Notes: generated by a model from the letters alone, not told the origin. A stretch of DNA of 64,000 nucleotides from Streptomyces sp. XM4193 (GCF_023072595.1 NZ_JALLGK010000005.1:186001-250000); one strand, 5' to 3'; counted from the stretch's first letter, positions 49,533-58,739 are shown. A program made the numbers and translations.

Positions 49533-49796
49533 ATGAACAAGGGATATCGCATCTTCAAGGGCAGCCGGCGCGAAGCGGTGGCCGAGATGCCTCAGGCGCA
49601 CGTGTGTCCCACCTCCTTCGGCCAGGCCGTTTACGATCGCCGTGCTCAACTGGGCTGGTCCCAGGGCGAGTTGGCGGAGCGTGCCGGGCTGACGGTGGCC
49701 GCGATCGACCGTATCGAGGAGGGTGGCGCGACTCCCAGCCTCCACCTCCTGTGCCTCCTCAACGAGGCCATGGGCGACCAGTTGACCCCCTCCTGA
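49533..49796 (+). CDS. small XRE-family DNA-binding protein (87 aa)
   Basis: 87 aa. One Cro/CI-type helix-turn-helix: FGQAVYDRRAQLGWSQGELAERAGLTVAAIDRIEEG (about 29-64), followed by TPSLHLLCLLNEAMG. CGGAG just before the ATG serves as ribosome binding site. No operon partner. Downstream 385 bases hold a possible small RNA and an intrinsic terminator. Confidence 0.88.
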   Translation: MNKGYRIFKGSRREAVAEMPQAHVCPTSFGQAVYDRRAQLGWSQGELAERAGLTVAAIDRIEEGGATPSLHLLCLLNEAMGDQLTPS

Positions 49797-49908
49797 CACA
49801 CAGGTGCGGGCAGCCGCTCGGAGGGGCACGTTCCCTTTCGGGTGCAACTTCGGAATTTCTTCCAGGGTGAGGCGCTAAGAAAGCGTTAAAAATCTGTCGG
49901 GGTGTGCC

Positions 49909-49933
49909 GGTCACGGGCGCGGTATAAGTGACC
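49909..49933. promoter_or_regulatory. dyad GGTCAC-13-GTGACC over a TATAAG hexamer
   Basis: GGTCAC (49909-49914) and GTGACC (49928-49933) flank TATAAG (49923-49928), which looks like a -10 element. Either an operator over a promoter or a hairpin in an RNA; see the candidate RNA immediately downstream. Confidence 0.4.
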
Positions 49934-49995
49934 TGAGCCACAGAAATACCCCCCACTTGCTTCAGAGGCAGGCCACGCCCACCTGCCTCTTTTTT
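49934..49995 (+). ncRNA. candidate small RNA with CCCCCC loop
   Basis: Between a TATAAG hexamer (49923-49928) and a U-tract terminator lies a ~60-base transcript candidate containing AAATACCCCCCACTT. AAGTG (49926-49930) could also pair with CACTT (49954-49958), placing the six Cs in a loop. This recalls the 6C RNA of actinobacteria, but I cannot confirm the match. The alternative is a 3' untranslated end of the XRE mRNA. Confidence 0.35.
49964..49995 (+). terminator. intrinsic terminator with U-tract
   Basis: AGAGGCAGG (49964-49972), 9-base loop, CCTGCCTCT (49982-49990) followed by TTTTT (49991-49995). A canonical Rho-independent terminator, unusual in Streptomyces where most hairpins here lack a U-tract. 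Confidence 0.85.
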
Positions 49996-50126
49996 GTGCC
50001 CGCGGCCCTCGGGCCCCGGTGCGCGGCCACGGCCCCCGCCGCCCGTCCCGCCCCGACCGCCTCCCGGCTGTCGTCGGTCCGCTGCCCTCGTACCTTGCCC
50101 GGACGCCCCTTGCCCGGACGCACCGC

Positions 50127-50162
50127 GGGGCGCCCCGGGCCTCGCGGTGCCCGGGGCGCCCC
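50127..50162 (-). terminator. dodecin terminator
   Basis: Perfect 14-bp stem (50127-50140 with 50149-50162), 8-base loop, 19 bases after the dodecin stop in the direction of transcription. Confidence 0.75.
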
Positions 50163-50181
50163 GACAGGGCCGGCGTGCCGG

Positions 50182-50400
50182 CTACGGCTGTCCGTCGTCC
50201 AGCCGGAAGCCGACCTTCAGCCCCACCTGGTAGTGGGCGACCGCGCCGTCCACGATGTGTCCGCGCACTTCGGTGACCTCGAACCAGTCCAGCCCCCGCA
50301 GCGTCTGCGAGGCCCGCGCGATGCCGTTGGAGATCGCGGCGTCCAGCCCCTCGGGGGAGGTGCCGACGATCTCGGTGATGCGGTAGGTGTGCTCACTCAT
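50182..50400 (-). CDS. dodecin family flavin-binding protein
   Basis: 72 aa, the typical length. Sequence MSEHTYRITEIVGTSPEGLDAA... to LDWFEVTEVRGHIVDGA with the conserved W in the LDWFEV strand that stacks on flavin in dodecins, and the C-terminal YQVGLKVGFRL strand. Dodecins form hollow dodecamers storing riboflavin/FMN (or CoA-linked flavin in actinobacteria). GGAGAGAG ribosome binding site before ATG 50400. It lies 210 bases downstream of glgB beyond a terminator. Confidence 0.9.
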   Translation of the reverse strand: MSEHTYRITEIVGTSPEGLDAAISNGIARASQTLRGLDWFEVTEVRGHIVDGAVAHYQVGLKVGFRLDDGQP

Positions 50401-50550
50401 CTGCTCTCTCCAGTGCTCGCGGTCCGACCCGATTCCGTGCGGCGCCGGTGCGCCGCGGCGCCGGCACTTGCGCGGGTGCTGCGGCGCGTACGCGTTCCAC
50501 CCGCGCCCGGCCTCCCACGGTGCCTCAGCGGCTGCCGCCCCGCGAGGCGA

Positions 50551-50585
50551 CGGCCCCGGCCGAGCCGCCGCTTCGGCCGGGGCCG
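50551..50585 (-). terminator. glgB terminator
   Basis: Perfect 13-bp stem CGGCCCCGGCCGA / TCGGCCGGGGCCG (50551-50563 and 50573-50585), 9-base loop, 25 bases after the glgB stop. Confidence 0.75.
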
Positions 50586-50610
50586 GCACGGCCCGCCCCG
50601 CGCCGCCGGG

Positions 50611-53130
50611 TCAGGCCGGCTGGTACCAGGCCGTCGCCAGCGGGGGCAGGGTGAGCGAGAGGGACGCCCCCCGACCGTGCTGCCCGTGCTGCTCGGCCGG
50701 CACCGGGCCCACCTGTACGACGCCGCTGCCGCCGTACCTCTCGGCGTCGGTGTTGAGCACCTCGCGCCAGTGCGACGGCCCGTCCGGGACACCGATCCGG
50801 TAGCCGTGGCGCACCACCGGGGAGAAGTTGCAGACCGCCAGCAGTGGGCTGCCGTCGGCGGCGAAACGCAGGAAGGCCAGTACGTTGTCCTCGCCCGCGT
50901 CGGCCACCACCCAGCTGAAACCGGCCGGTTCGCAGTCCTGCTCCCACAGCGCGGGCGCGTCGGTGTAGCGGGCGTTGAGGTGCGCCACCAGGTCCCGTGT
51001 GCCGCGGTGGTCGTCCGCCGCGCCGTAGGCCGGGTCCAGCAGCCACCAGTCCGGCCCGTGGGACTCGGCCCACTCCGCTCCCTGCGCGAACTCCTGTCCC
51101 ATGAACAGCAGTTGCTTGCCCGGGTGGGACCACATGAAGCCGAGGTACGCGCGGTGGTTGGCGCGCTGCTGCCACCAGTCGCCCGGCATCTTGGACACCA
51201 GCGAGCCCTTGCCGTGCACCACCTCGTCGTGGGAGATCGGCAGAACGTAGTTCTCCGAGTAGGCGTACACCATCGAGAAGGTCATCTCGTTGTGGTGGTA
51301 CTTGCGGTGCACCGGCTCCTTGGACATGTAGACCAGCGAGTCGTGCATCCAGCCCATGTTCCACTTCAGGCTGAACCCCAGCCCGCCGTGGCCGAGTTCG
51401 CCGCCGGGCAGATGGGTGGGGCGGGTGACGCCGTCCCAGGCGGTGGACTCCTCGGCGACGGTGATCACGCCGGGGCAGCGGCGGTGGAGGACGGCGTTCA
51501 TCTCCTGGAGGAAGGCGACCGCGTCGGGGTTGTCGCGCCCGCCGAACTCGTTGGGGCACCACTCGCCCTCCTCTCGCGAGTAGTCCAGGTAGAGCATCGA
51601 GGCGACGGCGTCGACCCGCAGCCCGTCGATGTGGAACTCCTCGCACCAGTACACCGCGTTGGCGACCAGGAAGTTGCGGACCTCCCGGCGGCCGTAGTCG
51701 AACTCCAGGGTGCCCCAGTCCGGGTGCTCGGCCCGGCGCGGATCGGCGTGCTCGTAGAGCGGTGTGCCGTCGAAGCGGGCCAGCGCCCACTCGTCCTTGG
51801 GGAAGTGCGCCGGCACCCAGTCCATCAGCACACCGATGCCGGCCCGGTGCAGCGCGTCCACCAGGTACCGGAAGTCGTCCGGGCCGCCGAGCCGCGCGGT
51901 CGGCGCGTAGTACCCGGTGACCTGGTAGCCCCAGGAGCCGCCGAAGGGGTGCTCGGCCGCCGGCATCAGTTCGACATGGGTGAAGCCCAACTGCTTCACG
52001 TACGCGGGCAGTTGTTCGGCCAGCTCGCGGTAGCCGAGCCCCGGACGCCAGGAGGCCAGGTGCACCTCGTAGACCGAGAAGGGCGAGCGGTGGACCGGCC
52101 GGGCGCCGCGCCCGCTCATCCATCGGGCGTCGTTCCACTCGTACGCCGACTCGGTCACCACCGAGGCGGTCGCCGGCGGGCACTCGGTGCGGCGCGCCAT
52201 CGGGTCGGCGCGCAGGGTGCGGACACCGTCCGGTCCGCAGACCTCGAACTTGTAGAGCGCGCCGTCCCCGACACCGGGCAGGAACAGCTCCCACACCCCG
52301 CTGGAGCCCAGCGAGCGCATCGGGTGCGCCCGGCCGTCCCAGTACGTGAAGTCCCCGGTCACCCGCACGCCGCGGGCGTTCGGCGCCCACACGGTGAAGC
52401 GGGTGCCGGTCACGCCCAGGTGGACCATCGGGCGGGCGCCCAGCGCCTGCCACAGCTCCTCGTGCCGGCCCTCGCCGATCAGATGCAGATCGAACTCGCC
52501 GAGGCTGGGCGGCAACCGGTACGGATCGTCCACCAGAAGCGGTTCGTCGCCGTAGTCGACGAGCAGCCGGTGCGGGCCGGGCGCGGCGCCCGGCAGCACT
52601 CCGGCGAACAGCCCGTCGCCCAGCGGCAGCAGCTCAGCGTCCACTCCCTCGGCGACGATCCGCACCGACACGGCGTGCGGGCGCAGCGCGCGGAAGAGCG
52701 TGCCGTCCGGGGCGGGGTGTGCGCCGAGCAGCGCGTGCGGATCGTGGTGGGCACCGTCGAGCAGCCGGCGGCGCTCCTCCTCGGGGAGCGGCGGCGCGGG
52801 GCGCAGGGCTGCTTGCCCGGTGCTCCGTGTCCGGGAATGCGCCTCGGGGACGGCGGCGGGCGGGGCCGCCGGCCGGTCGGCCCGCGGTTCGCCGGCGAGG
52901 GCGGTGGAGTCCGCGAGCGTGGTGGCGTCGGCGAGGGCGGCGGGGTCGGCGCTTGCCGGGGCCGGAGCGCCGGTCGTCGGTGAACTCGCCCCGGCCGCCG
53001 GGGGGTTCGCGGTGCGCACGTTCTTCGTCGAGCGTTTGCGGTCCGTCGTGCGGGTGCTGCGTCCGGTGGTCGCGCGGGCAGCGGGGGGAGTCGATTCGGC
53101 GGTCTGCGGGGCCTTAGGGCGGGCGGTCAC
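50611..53130 (-). CDS. glgB: 1,4-alpha-glucan branching enzyme (GlgB)
   Basis: 839 aa from GTG 53130, with GGGAG 7 bases upstream. The first ~110 residues are a low-complexity A/P/T/R tail not found in E. coli GlgB. Then two N-terminal beta domains (about 115-330) and the GH13 barrel. Catalytic residues: nucleophile D507 in GLRVDAV, acid E560 in TVAEEST (spacing 53, as in E. coli), and D in LPISHDEVVHGKG. In the GlgE pathway it introduces alpha-1,6 branches into the linear maltosyl chains. Together with pep2 it forms the last part of the glg cluster. Confidence 0.94.
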   Translation of the reverse strand: MTARPKAPQTAESTPPAARATTGRSTRTTDRKRSTKNVRTANPPAAGASSPTTGAPAPASADPAALADATTLADSTALAGEPRADRPAAPPAAVPEAHSRTRSTGQAALRPAPPLPEEERRRLLDGAHHDPHALLGAHPAPDGTLFRALRPHAVSVRIVAEGVDAELLPLGDGLFAGVLPGAAPGPHRLLVDYGDEPLLVDDPYRLPPSLGEFDLHLIGEGRHEELWQALGARPMVHLGVTGTRFTVWAPNARGVRVTGDFTYWDGRAHPMRSLGSSGVWELFLPGVGDGALYKFEVCGPDGVRTLRADPMARRTECPPATASVVTESAYEWNDARWMSGRGARPVHRSPFSVYEVHLASWRPGLGYRELAEQLPAYVKQLGFTHVELMPAAEHPFGGSWGYQVTGYYAPTARLGGPDDFRYLVDALHRAGIGVLMDWVPAHFPKDEWALARFDGTPLYEHADPRRAEHPDWGTLEFDYGRREVRNFLVANAVYWCEEFHIDGLRVDAVASMLYLDYSREEGEWCPNEFGGRDNPDAVAFLQEMNAVLHRRCPGVITVAEESTAWDGVTRPTHLPGGELGHGGLGFSLKWNMGWMHDSLVYMSKEPVHRKYHHNEMTFSMVYAYSENYVLPISHDEVVHGKGSLVSKMPGDWWQQRANHRAYLGFMWSHPGKQLLFMGQEFAQGAEWAESHGPDWWLLDPAYGAADDHRGTRDLVAHLNARYTDAPALWEQDCEPAGFSWVVADAGEDNVLAFLRFAADGSPLLAVCNFSPVVRHGYRIGVPDGPSHWREVLNTDAERYGGSGVVQVGPVPAEQHGQHGRGASLSLTLPPLATAWYQPA

Positions 53131-53215
53131 GGGGTACTCCCTGGGTTCGGCGTCGGCACGGCGTCGGTGGTCGCGGGCGCTGCGGCGACCGGTGGTGCGG
53201 GGATCGGGGAACGCC

Positions 53216-54649
53216 TCATCCGGGGCCGCCGGCCAGGCGGCGGATGGCGGCCATCGGGATCGGCAGCCAGCTGGGCCGGTGCCGGGCCTCGTACAGCACC
53301 TCGTACACGGCCTTGTCGGTCTCGAAGACCCGCAGGAGCGCGGCCTGTGCGCGCAGTTCGGTGCCGGCCGCCTCCTCGTACCCGGCCCGGTAGGCGCGGC
53401 GGTTGGCGCGCGCCCACGCGCGCGAGGCGGCGGTGGCGCCGCGGGAGTGGGCGGCGTAGTCGAACGAGCGGAGCATGCCCGCCACATCGCGCAGCACCGG
53501 TTGCGGGGTGCGCCGCTCGGCCAGGGACTTCGCCGGTTCGCCCTCGAAGTCGATGAGCGCCCAGCTGCCGCCGCCGGCCGAGTCACCGGTGCGCAGCACC
53601 TGTCCCAGGTGGAGGTCGCCGTGGATGCGCTGAACGGGCACCTGGTGTCCCGCGCGGGCGAGGTCGACCACGGCACGGAAGGCGTCCCGCAGGGCGGGCC
53701 GGTAGCGGTCGAGCTCCGGCACGGCCTCGGTGGCCCGGTCGAGCCGTTCGGTCATCTCCTCGGCCAGCGCGGCGAGTTCGCCGCCCGCCAGCACGTCGGT
53801 GGGCAGGGCCCGGGCGAGCGCGGTGTGCACGTACGCGGTGGCCCGGCCGAGCGCGTGGGCGGGGCCCTCGAAGCTCTCCCGGTCCGCCAGGGCGCGCAGC
53901 GCCAGCTGCCATCCGTCGCTGCTGCCGGTCAGATACGGCTGGAGGATGCCGAGCGTGAGCGGTCCGCCGCCGCCGGGCGGTTCGGCGGCCTCGAACCAGG
54001 CCGCGGGGGCCGGCACCTCCCGGCAGCCGGCTCTGGCCAGCGCGAGCGGCAGCTCCAGATCGGGGTTGGAGCCGGGCGCGACCCGTCGGAACAGCTTCAG
54101 GATGAAGGCGTCGCCGTAGACCACCGAGGAGTTGGACTGCTCGGCGTTGAGCGGACGCGGGCTCAGCCCGGAGCCGATCGCCGTCCCCGCCTCCCGCAGG
54201 AAGCGCAGCGCGCCCAGTCGGCCGGGTGCACGGAGTCGTTCGAGGAGCACGGCGGTCAGGCGCGGGTCGGGCACGGCGTCGTAGACCGCGCAGCCGCGCA
54301 GCGGTCCGGTCTCGGGACGGCCGATCAGTGCCGGGACGAGGGCGGGCGGCAGCACGGCCCGTACGCCGAGCAGCAGTTGGTAGCAGTCGGTGTCGCGGCC
54401 CTGGTGGGCGGTGACGAGCAGATGCAGCAGCCCGGGGGTGGCGCTGCCGGGACGGCAGGGGAGCAGTTCGGTGGCGGCGGCGAGGGTGAGCCCGTCGAGC
54501 GGGCGCCCCTTGCCGGCGAACCAGCGTTGGTTCGGCAGCCACCTGGTCAGCAGCGTGCTGAGCGAGCTGAGCAGCGTGGAATCGGCCGTCTCCGGCAGAG
54601 CGGCACCGAGCGGGACGCTGTCCGGGATTACGGTCATGGCACCTTTCAC
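53216..54649 (-). CDS. pep2: maltokinase (Pep2/Mak)
   Basis: 477 aa from GTG 54649. Three in-frame starts are possible; the GTG has a perfect GGAGGA 6 bases upstream (54656-54661), better placed than the ATG at 54637. Aminoglycoside-phosphotransferase-like fold: FAGKGRPL near the N-terminus, VYGDAFILKLFRRV (ATP-binding Lys), QRIHGDLHLGQVLRT (catalytic Asp in HGDLHLGQ) and WALIDFEGEP (metal-binding DFE). Phosphorylates maltose from TreS with ATP to maltose-1-phosphate, the GlgE donor. A hairpin at 54777-54807 separates it from treS. Confidence 0.93.
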   Translation of the reverse strand: MKGAMTVIPDSVPLGAALPETADSTLLSSLSTLLTRWLPNQRWFAGKGRPLDGLTLAAATELLPCRPGSATPGLLHLLVTAHQGRDTDCYQLLLGVRAVLPPALVPALIGRPETGPLRGCAVYDAVPDPRLTAVLLERLRAPGRLGALRFLREAGTAIGSGLSPRPLNAEQSNSSVVYGDAFILKLFRRVAPGSNPDLELPLALARAGCREVPAPAAWFEAAEPPGGGGPLTLGILQPYLTGSSDGWQLALRALADRESFEGPAHALGRATAYVHTALARALPTDVLAGGELAALAEEMTERLDRATEAVPELDRYRPALRDAFRAVVDLARAGHQVPVQRIHGDLHLGQVLRTGDSAGGGSWALIDFEGEPAKSLAERRTPQPVLRDVAGMLRSFDYAAHSRGATAASRAWARANRRAYRAGYEEAAGTELRAQAALLRVFETDKAVYEVLYEARHRPSWLPIPMAAIRRLAGGPG

Positions 54650-54776
54650 CGGGCTTCCTCCGGACACGACGGTGATACGCGGGACAGTCCCGTCGCCTCC
54701 GGCCCGGGGCCGGCCGCGACGGGACGCGCGTTGTGGGTTCGGACGTACGAGTGGTCACGCGGGGAGCGGGACGCGG

Positions 54777-54807
54777 CCGGCGGCCCGGCGGGTGGCCGGG
54801 CCGCCGG
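54777..54807 (-). terminator. hairpin between treS and pep2
   Basis: 13-bp stem CCGGCGGCCCGGC / GCCGGGCCGCCGG (54777-54789 and 54795-54807), 5-base loop, 5 bases after the treS stop. It may terminate or attenuate the glgE-treS transcript before pep2-glgB. Confidence 0.65.
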
Positions 54808-54812
54808 TGTGC

Positions 54813-56561
54813 TCACAGAGCGGACGTGGCGTCCGGGCACTCCTGCGGCTTGCGCAGCCGGAACCAGTAGAAGCCGTGCCCCGCCAGGGTGAGCAGGAAC
54901 GGCAGTTCGCCGATCGCCGGGAAGGTCACCCCGCCGATCAGTTCGACCGGATGGCGCCCGACGAACTCGCGCAGATCGAGTTCGGTGGGCTGGGGGAAGC
55001 GCGAGAAGTTGTTGACGCAGAGCACCACGTCGTCCTCGCTCGCGCTTCCCTCCGGCAGTTTCATGTGCCGGATGTAGGCGAGCACCGCCGAATTGGAGGA
55101 CGGCAGTTCGGTGTATTCGCCGAGCCCGAAAGCAGGATTCTGCTTGCGGATCTCGATCATTCGCCGGGTCCAGTGCAGCAGCGAGGAGGGAGAACTCTTC
55201 GACGCCTCCACGTTGGTGACCTGGTATCCGTAGACCGGGTCCATGATCGCGGGAAGAGTGAGCCGGCCGGGATCGCTGGAGGAGAAACCGGCGTTGCGGT
55301 CCGGCGTCCACTGCATCGGGGTGCGCACCGCGTCCCGGTCGCCCAGCCAGATGTTGTCGCCCATTCCGATCTCGTCACCGTAGTAGAGAATCGGCGAACC
55401 CGGCAGCGAGAGCAGCAGGGCGGTGAAGAGCTCGATCTGGTTGCGGTCGTTGTCCAGCAGCGGTGCGAGCCGTCGCCGGATACCGATGTTGGCCCGCATG
55501 CGCGGGTCCTTTGCGTACTCCGCGTACATGTAGTCGCGCTCTTCGTCGGAAACCATCTCCAGCGTCAACTCGTCGTGGTTGCGCAGGAAGATGCCCCACT
55601 GGCAGCCCGCCGGAATCGACGGTGTCTTGGCGAGGATCTCCGAGACCGGCAGGCGGGACTCCCGGCGCACCGCCATGAAGATGCGCGGCATGACAGGGAA
55701 ATGGAATGCCATGTGGCATTCGTCGCCGCCCTTTTCGTAGTCGCCGAAGTAGTCGACGACGTCCTCGGGCCACTGGTTCGCCTCGGCGAGCAGCACGGTG
55801 TCCGGATAGTGCGTGTCGACCTCGGCGCGCACCCGCTTGAGGAAGTCGTGCGAGGCGGGGAGGTTCTCGCAGTTGGTGCCCTCCTGCGCGTACAGGTAGG
55901 GGACCGCGTCCAGCCGGAAGCCGTCGATGCCGAGGTCCAGCCAGAAGCGCAGGGCCGCGATCATCTCCTCCTGCACCTGCGGATTCTCGTAGTTGAGGTC
56001 CGGCTGGTGCGAGAAGAAGCGGTGGAAGTAGTACTGCTTGCGCACCGGGTCGAAAGTCCAGTTGGACTGCTCGGTGTCGACGAAGATGATGCGCGCGTCC
56101 GCGTACTGCGAATCGTCGTCGGCCCACATGTAGTAGTCGCCGTACGGCCCGTCCGGGTCGGTCCGGGACTGCTGGAACCACTCGTGCTGATCGCTGGTGT
56201 GGTTCATCACCATATCGATGATGACCCGGATTCCGCGGCGGTGCGCGGCGTCCACGAACTCCACGAAATCGGCGAGGTCGCCGAATTCCGGAAGCACCGA
56301 GGAGTAGTCCGCCACATCGTAACCGCCGTCTTTCAGCGGCGACTTGAAGAAGGGCGGCAGCCATACGCAGTCGATGCCGAGCCACTGGAGATAATCGAGT
56401 TTGGCGGTGAGGCCGCGCAGATCGCCCACGCCGTCGCCGTTGCTGTCCTGGAAGGAACGGACCAGGACCTCGTAGAACACGGCCCGCTTGAACCACTCGG
56501 GATCGCGGTCCTTCGCGGGAGTGTCCTCGAATGTGTCGGGGACAGGCTCATTGACGCTCAT
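54813..56561 (-). CDS. treS: trehalose synthase (maltose alpha-D-glucosyltransferase)
   Basis: 582 aa from ATG 56561, overlapping the end of glgE by 14 bases. GH13: FYEVLVRSFQDSNGDGVGD start, nucleophile D218 in GIDGFRLDAVPYLY, acid/base E260 in LLAEANQW, D330 in FLRNHDELTLEM. Interconverts trehalose and maltose, here feeding maltose to Pep2. No maltokinase domain is fused (some actinobacteria have TreS-Mak fusions). The gene uses visibly more A/T-ending codons (GAA, AAT, TTT, ATT) than glgE or glgB. Confidence 0.95.
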   Translation of the reverse strand: MSVNEPVPDTFEDTPAKDRDPEWFKRAVFYEVLVRSFQDSNGDGVGDLRGLTAKLDYLQWLGIDCVWLPPFFKSPLKDGGYDVADYSSVLPEFGDLADFVEFVDAAHRRGIRVIIDMVMNHTSDQHEWFQQSRTDPDGPYGDYYMWADDDSQYADARIIFVDTEQSNWTFDPVRKQYYFHRFFSHQPDLNYENPQVQEEMIAALRFWLDLGIDGFRLDAVPYLYAQEGTNCENLPASHDFLKRVRAEVDTHYPDTVLLAEANQWPEDVVDYFGDYEKGGDECHMAFHFPVMPRIFMAVRRESRLPVSEILAKTPSIPAGCQWGIFLRNHDELTLEMVSDEERDYMYAEYAKDPRMRANIGIRRRLAPLLDNDRNQIELFTALLLSLPGSPILYYGDEIGMGDNIWLGDRDAVRTPMQWTPDRNAGFSSSDPGRLTLPAIMDPVYGYQVTNVEASKSSPSSLLHWTRRMIEIRKQNPAFGLGEYTELPSSNSAVLAYIRHMKLPEGSASEDDVVLCVNNFSRFPQPTELDLREFVGRHPVELIGGVTFPAIGELPFLLTLAGHGFYWFRLRKPQECPDATSAL

Positions 56562-58599
56562 CAAAGGGTGACCCTCCGGTCGATGGGGACGGTCGCAGAG
56601 AGAGAATGTGCGCCGGGGCCGGAACATCGGCTCTGCCGGGCTCCAGGCGCACATAGTTGTCCCTGCCCCAGTGGTAGGTCTCGCCGGTGAGCTCGTCGCG
56701 CACCGGATACGGTTCGGCGCCACGTGCCTGAGCGGGGGTGAGGCCAAAACCTTCGAGTTCCTCGGTATCCAACGACACCGTTGCCTCGTGGGTGTGCTGC
56801 GGATCGAGGTTCACGACCATGAGTACCGAGTCGGCGTAGGGGACGTTGCTGCGCTTGGAGTAGGCGAGGACCTGGTCGTTGTCCGTGCGGTGGAAACGCA
56901 CGTCGCGCAGCTGCTGGAGCGCGGGGTGCTCGCGGCGGATGCGGTTGAGCGCGGTGAGCAGCGGCGCCAGCGAACGTCCCTCCCGCTCGGCGGCGGCCCA
57001 GTCGCGCGGGCGCAGTTCGTACTTCTCGGAGTGCAGGTACTCCTCGCTGCCGGGCGCGGTGGGCTCGTTCTCGCAGAGTTCGAAGCCGGCGTAGACGCCC
57101 CAGGTGGGGGAGAGGGTGGCGGCGAGCACCGCGCGGACGCCGAAGGCGGCGCGTCCCCCGTGGCGCAGCGAGGCGGGCAGGATGTCGGGGGTGTTGACGA
57201 AGAAGTTCGGGCGCATGTACGCGGCGGCGGGTCCGCTCAGCTCGGTGACGTAGTCGGTGAGCTCCTGCTTGGTGTCGCGCCAGGTGAAGTAGGTGTACGA
57301 CTGCTGGAAGCCGACCCGGGCCAGCGCGTGCATCATCGCGGGCCGGGTGAACGCCTCGGCGAGGAAGATCACGTCCGGATCGCTCTTGTTGATGTCCGCG
57401 ATGACCTTCTCCCAGAAGGCGACCGGCTTGGTGTGCGGATTGTCGACCCGGAAGACGCGTACGCCCCGCTCCATCCAGAAGCGCAGCACCCGCAGCGTCT
57501 CCTGAACCAACTCCCGGTAGGACTCGCGGGAGTTGTCGAAGTCGATCGGGTAGATGTCCTGGTACTTCTTCGGCGGGTTCTCGGCGTGGGCGATCGAGCC
57601 GTCGGCCCGGGTGCGGAACCAGTCGGGGTGCTCCTTGACCCAGGGGTGGTCGGGGGAGCACTGGAGGGCGAAGTCGAGCGCGATCTCCATGCCGAGACCG
57701 CGTGCGGTGGCGATGAAGTGCGCGAAGTCCTCGAAGTCGCCGAGGTCGGGGTGGAGGGCGTCGTGGCCGCCGTCCAGCGAGCCGATCGCCCAGGGCGAGC
57801 CGACGTCCTCGGGGCCGGCGCTCAGCGAGTTGTCCGGGCCCTTGCGGTACGCCTCGCCGATGGGGTGGACCGGCGGCAGGTACACCACGTCGAAACCCAT
57901 CGCGGCGACGGCCGGCAGCCGCTCGGCGGCGGTGCGGAAGGTGCCGGAGCGTGGCGGCCGGCCCTCCTCCAGCACCGCGCCCTCGGACCGGGGGAACAGC
58001 TCGTACCACGAGCCGTACAGCGCTCGGCGGCGCTCGACCTGGAGCGGCAGCGCCCGGGTGGCGGAGACCAGTTCGCGCAGCGGGTGGCGGTCCAGGAGCG
58101 CGAGGACCTCCGGGGTGAGCGCCGCGGCGAGGCGCGCCTCGGGCTCCAGGTGCTCCTCGCGCAGCGCGCGGGCCGCTGCGCGCACGGCGGCACGGCCCTC
58201 GTTCTTCGGGACCCGGCCGGCGGCCCGGTCCAGGAGCCGGGCGCCCTCGGTGAAGGTGAGGTCGACGTCGACCCCGGCGGGGATCTTCACCGCCGCGTGG
58301 TGGAGCCAGGTGGCCACCGGAGCGCTCCACGCCTCCACGGTGTACGTCCAGCGGCCCTCGCCGTCCGGGGTGACCAGTGCGCCGAACCGGTCGGTTCCGG
58401 GCGCCAGTTCGCGCATCGGCGTCCAGGGGGCGGTGCGGCCGTCGGGTCCGCGCAGCACCACGTTCGCGGCGACCGCGTCGTGCCCCTCCCGGAAGACGGT
58501 GGCCGAGACCTCGAACGTCTCGTCCGTCACCGCACGCGCCGGCCTTCGACCGCAATCGACGAGGGGCTGGACGTCCAGGATGGGAATACGGCCGATCAT
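56548..58599 (-). CDS. glgE: maltosyltransferase GlgE
   Basis: 683 aa from ATG 58599, with AGGTGAG as ribosome binding site. GH13_3: N-terminal beta domain (1-105), helical S domain (115-210), then the barrel. Nucleophile D386 in FRVDNPHTKP and acid/base E415 in FLAEAFTRP; the 29-residue spacing equals that of S. coelicolor GlgE1 (D394/E423). Transfers maltosyl units from alpha-maltose-1-phosphate to alpha-1,4-glucan. First gene of the leftward glgE-treS-pep2-glgB cluster. Confidence 0.96.
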   Translation of the reverse strand: MIGRIPILDVQPLVDCGRRPARAVTDETFEVSATVFREGHDAVAANVVLRGPDGRTAPWTPMRELAPGTDRFGALVTPDGEGRWTYTVEAWSAPVATWLHHAAVKIPAGVDVDLTFTEGARLLDRAAGRVPKNEGRAAVRAAARALREEHLEPEARLAAALTPEVLALLDRHPLRELVSATRALPLQVERRRALYGSWYELFPRSEGAVLEEGRPPRSGTFRTAAERLPAVAAMGFDVVYLPPVHPIGEAYRKGPDNSLSAGPEDVGSPWAIGSLDGGHDALHPDLGDFEDFAHFIATARGLGMEIALDFALQCSPDHPWVKEHPDWFRTRADGSIAHAENPPKKYQDIYPIDFDNSRESYRELVQETLRVLRFWMERGVRVFRVDNPHTKPVAFWEKVIADINKSDPDVIFLAEAFTRPAMMHALARVGFQQSYTYFTWRDTKQELTDYVTELSGPAAAYMRPNFFVNTPDILPASLRHGGRAAFGVRAVLAATLSPTWGVYAGFELCENEPTAPGSEEYLHSEKYELRPRDWAAAEREGRSLAPLLTALNRIRREHPALQQLRDVRFHRTDNDQVLAYSKRSNVPYADSVLMVVNLDPQHTHEATVSLDTEELEGFGLTPAQARGAEPYPVRDELTGETYHWGRDNYVRLEPGRADVPAPAHILSLRPSPSTGGSPFDERQ

Positions 58600-58739
58600 G
58601 GGCTCACCTGCGGTAGTTGGGGGAGTTTCGTCCCCCTTTGTAACCGCTGGAGGGGTGGGCCGTCCGGGTGCGTGCGGGGCGGGTGCCCCCACGTCACTCG
58701 TGTGGAGGTTCGAGCGCCGCCGACCCGCTCGGACGCGAA

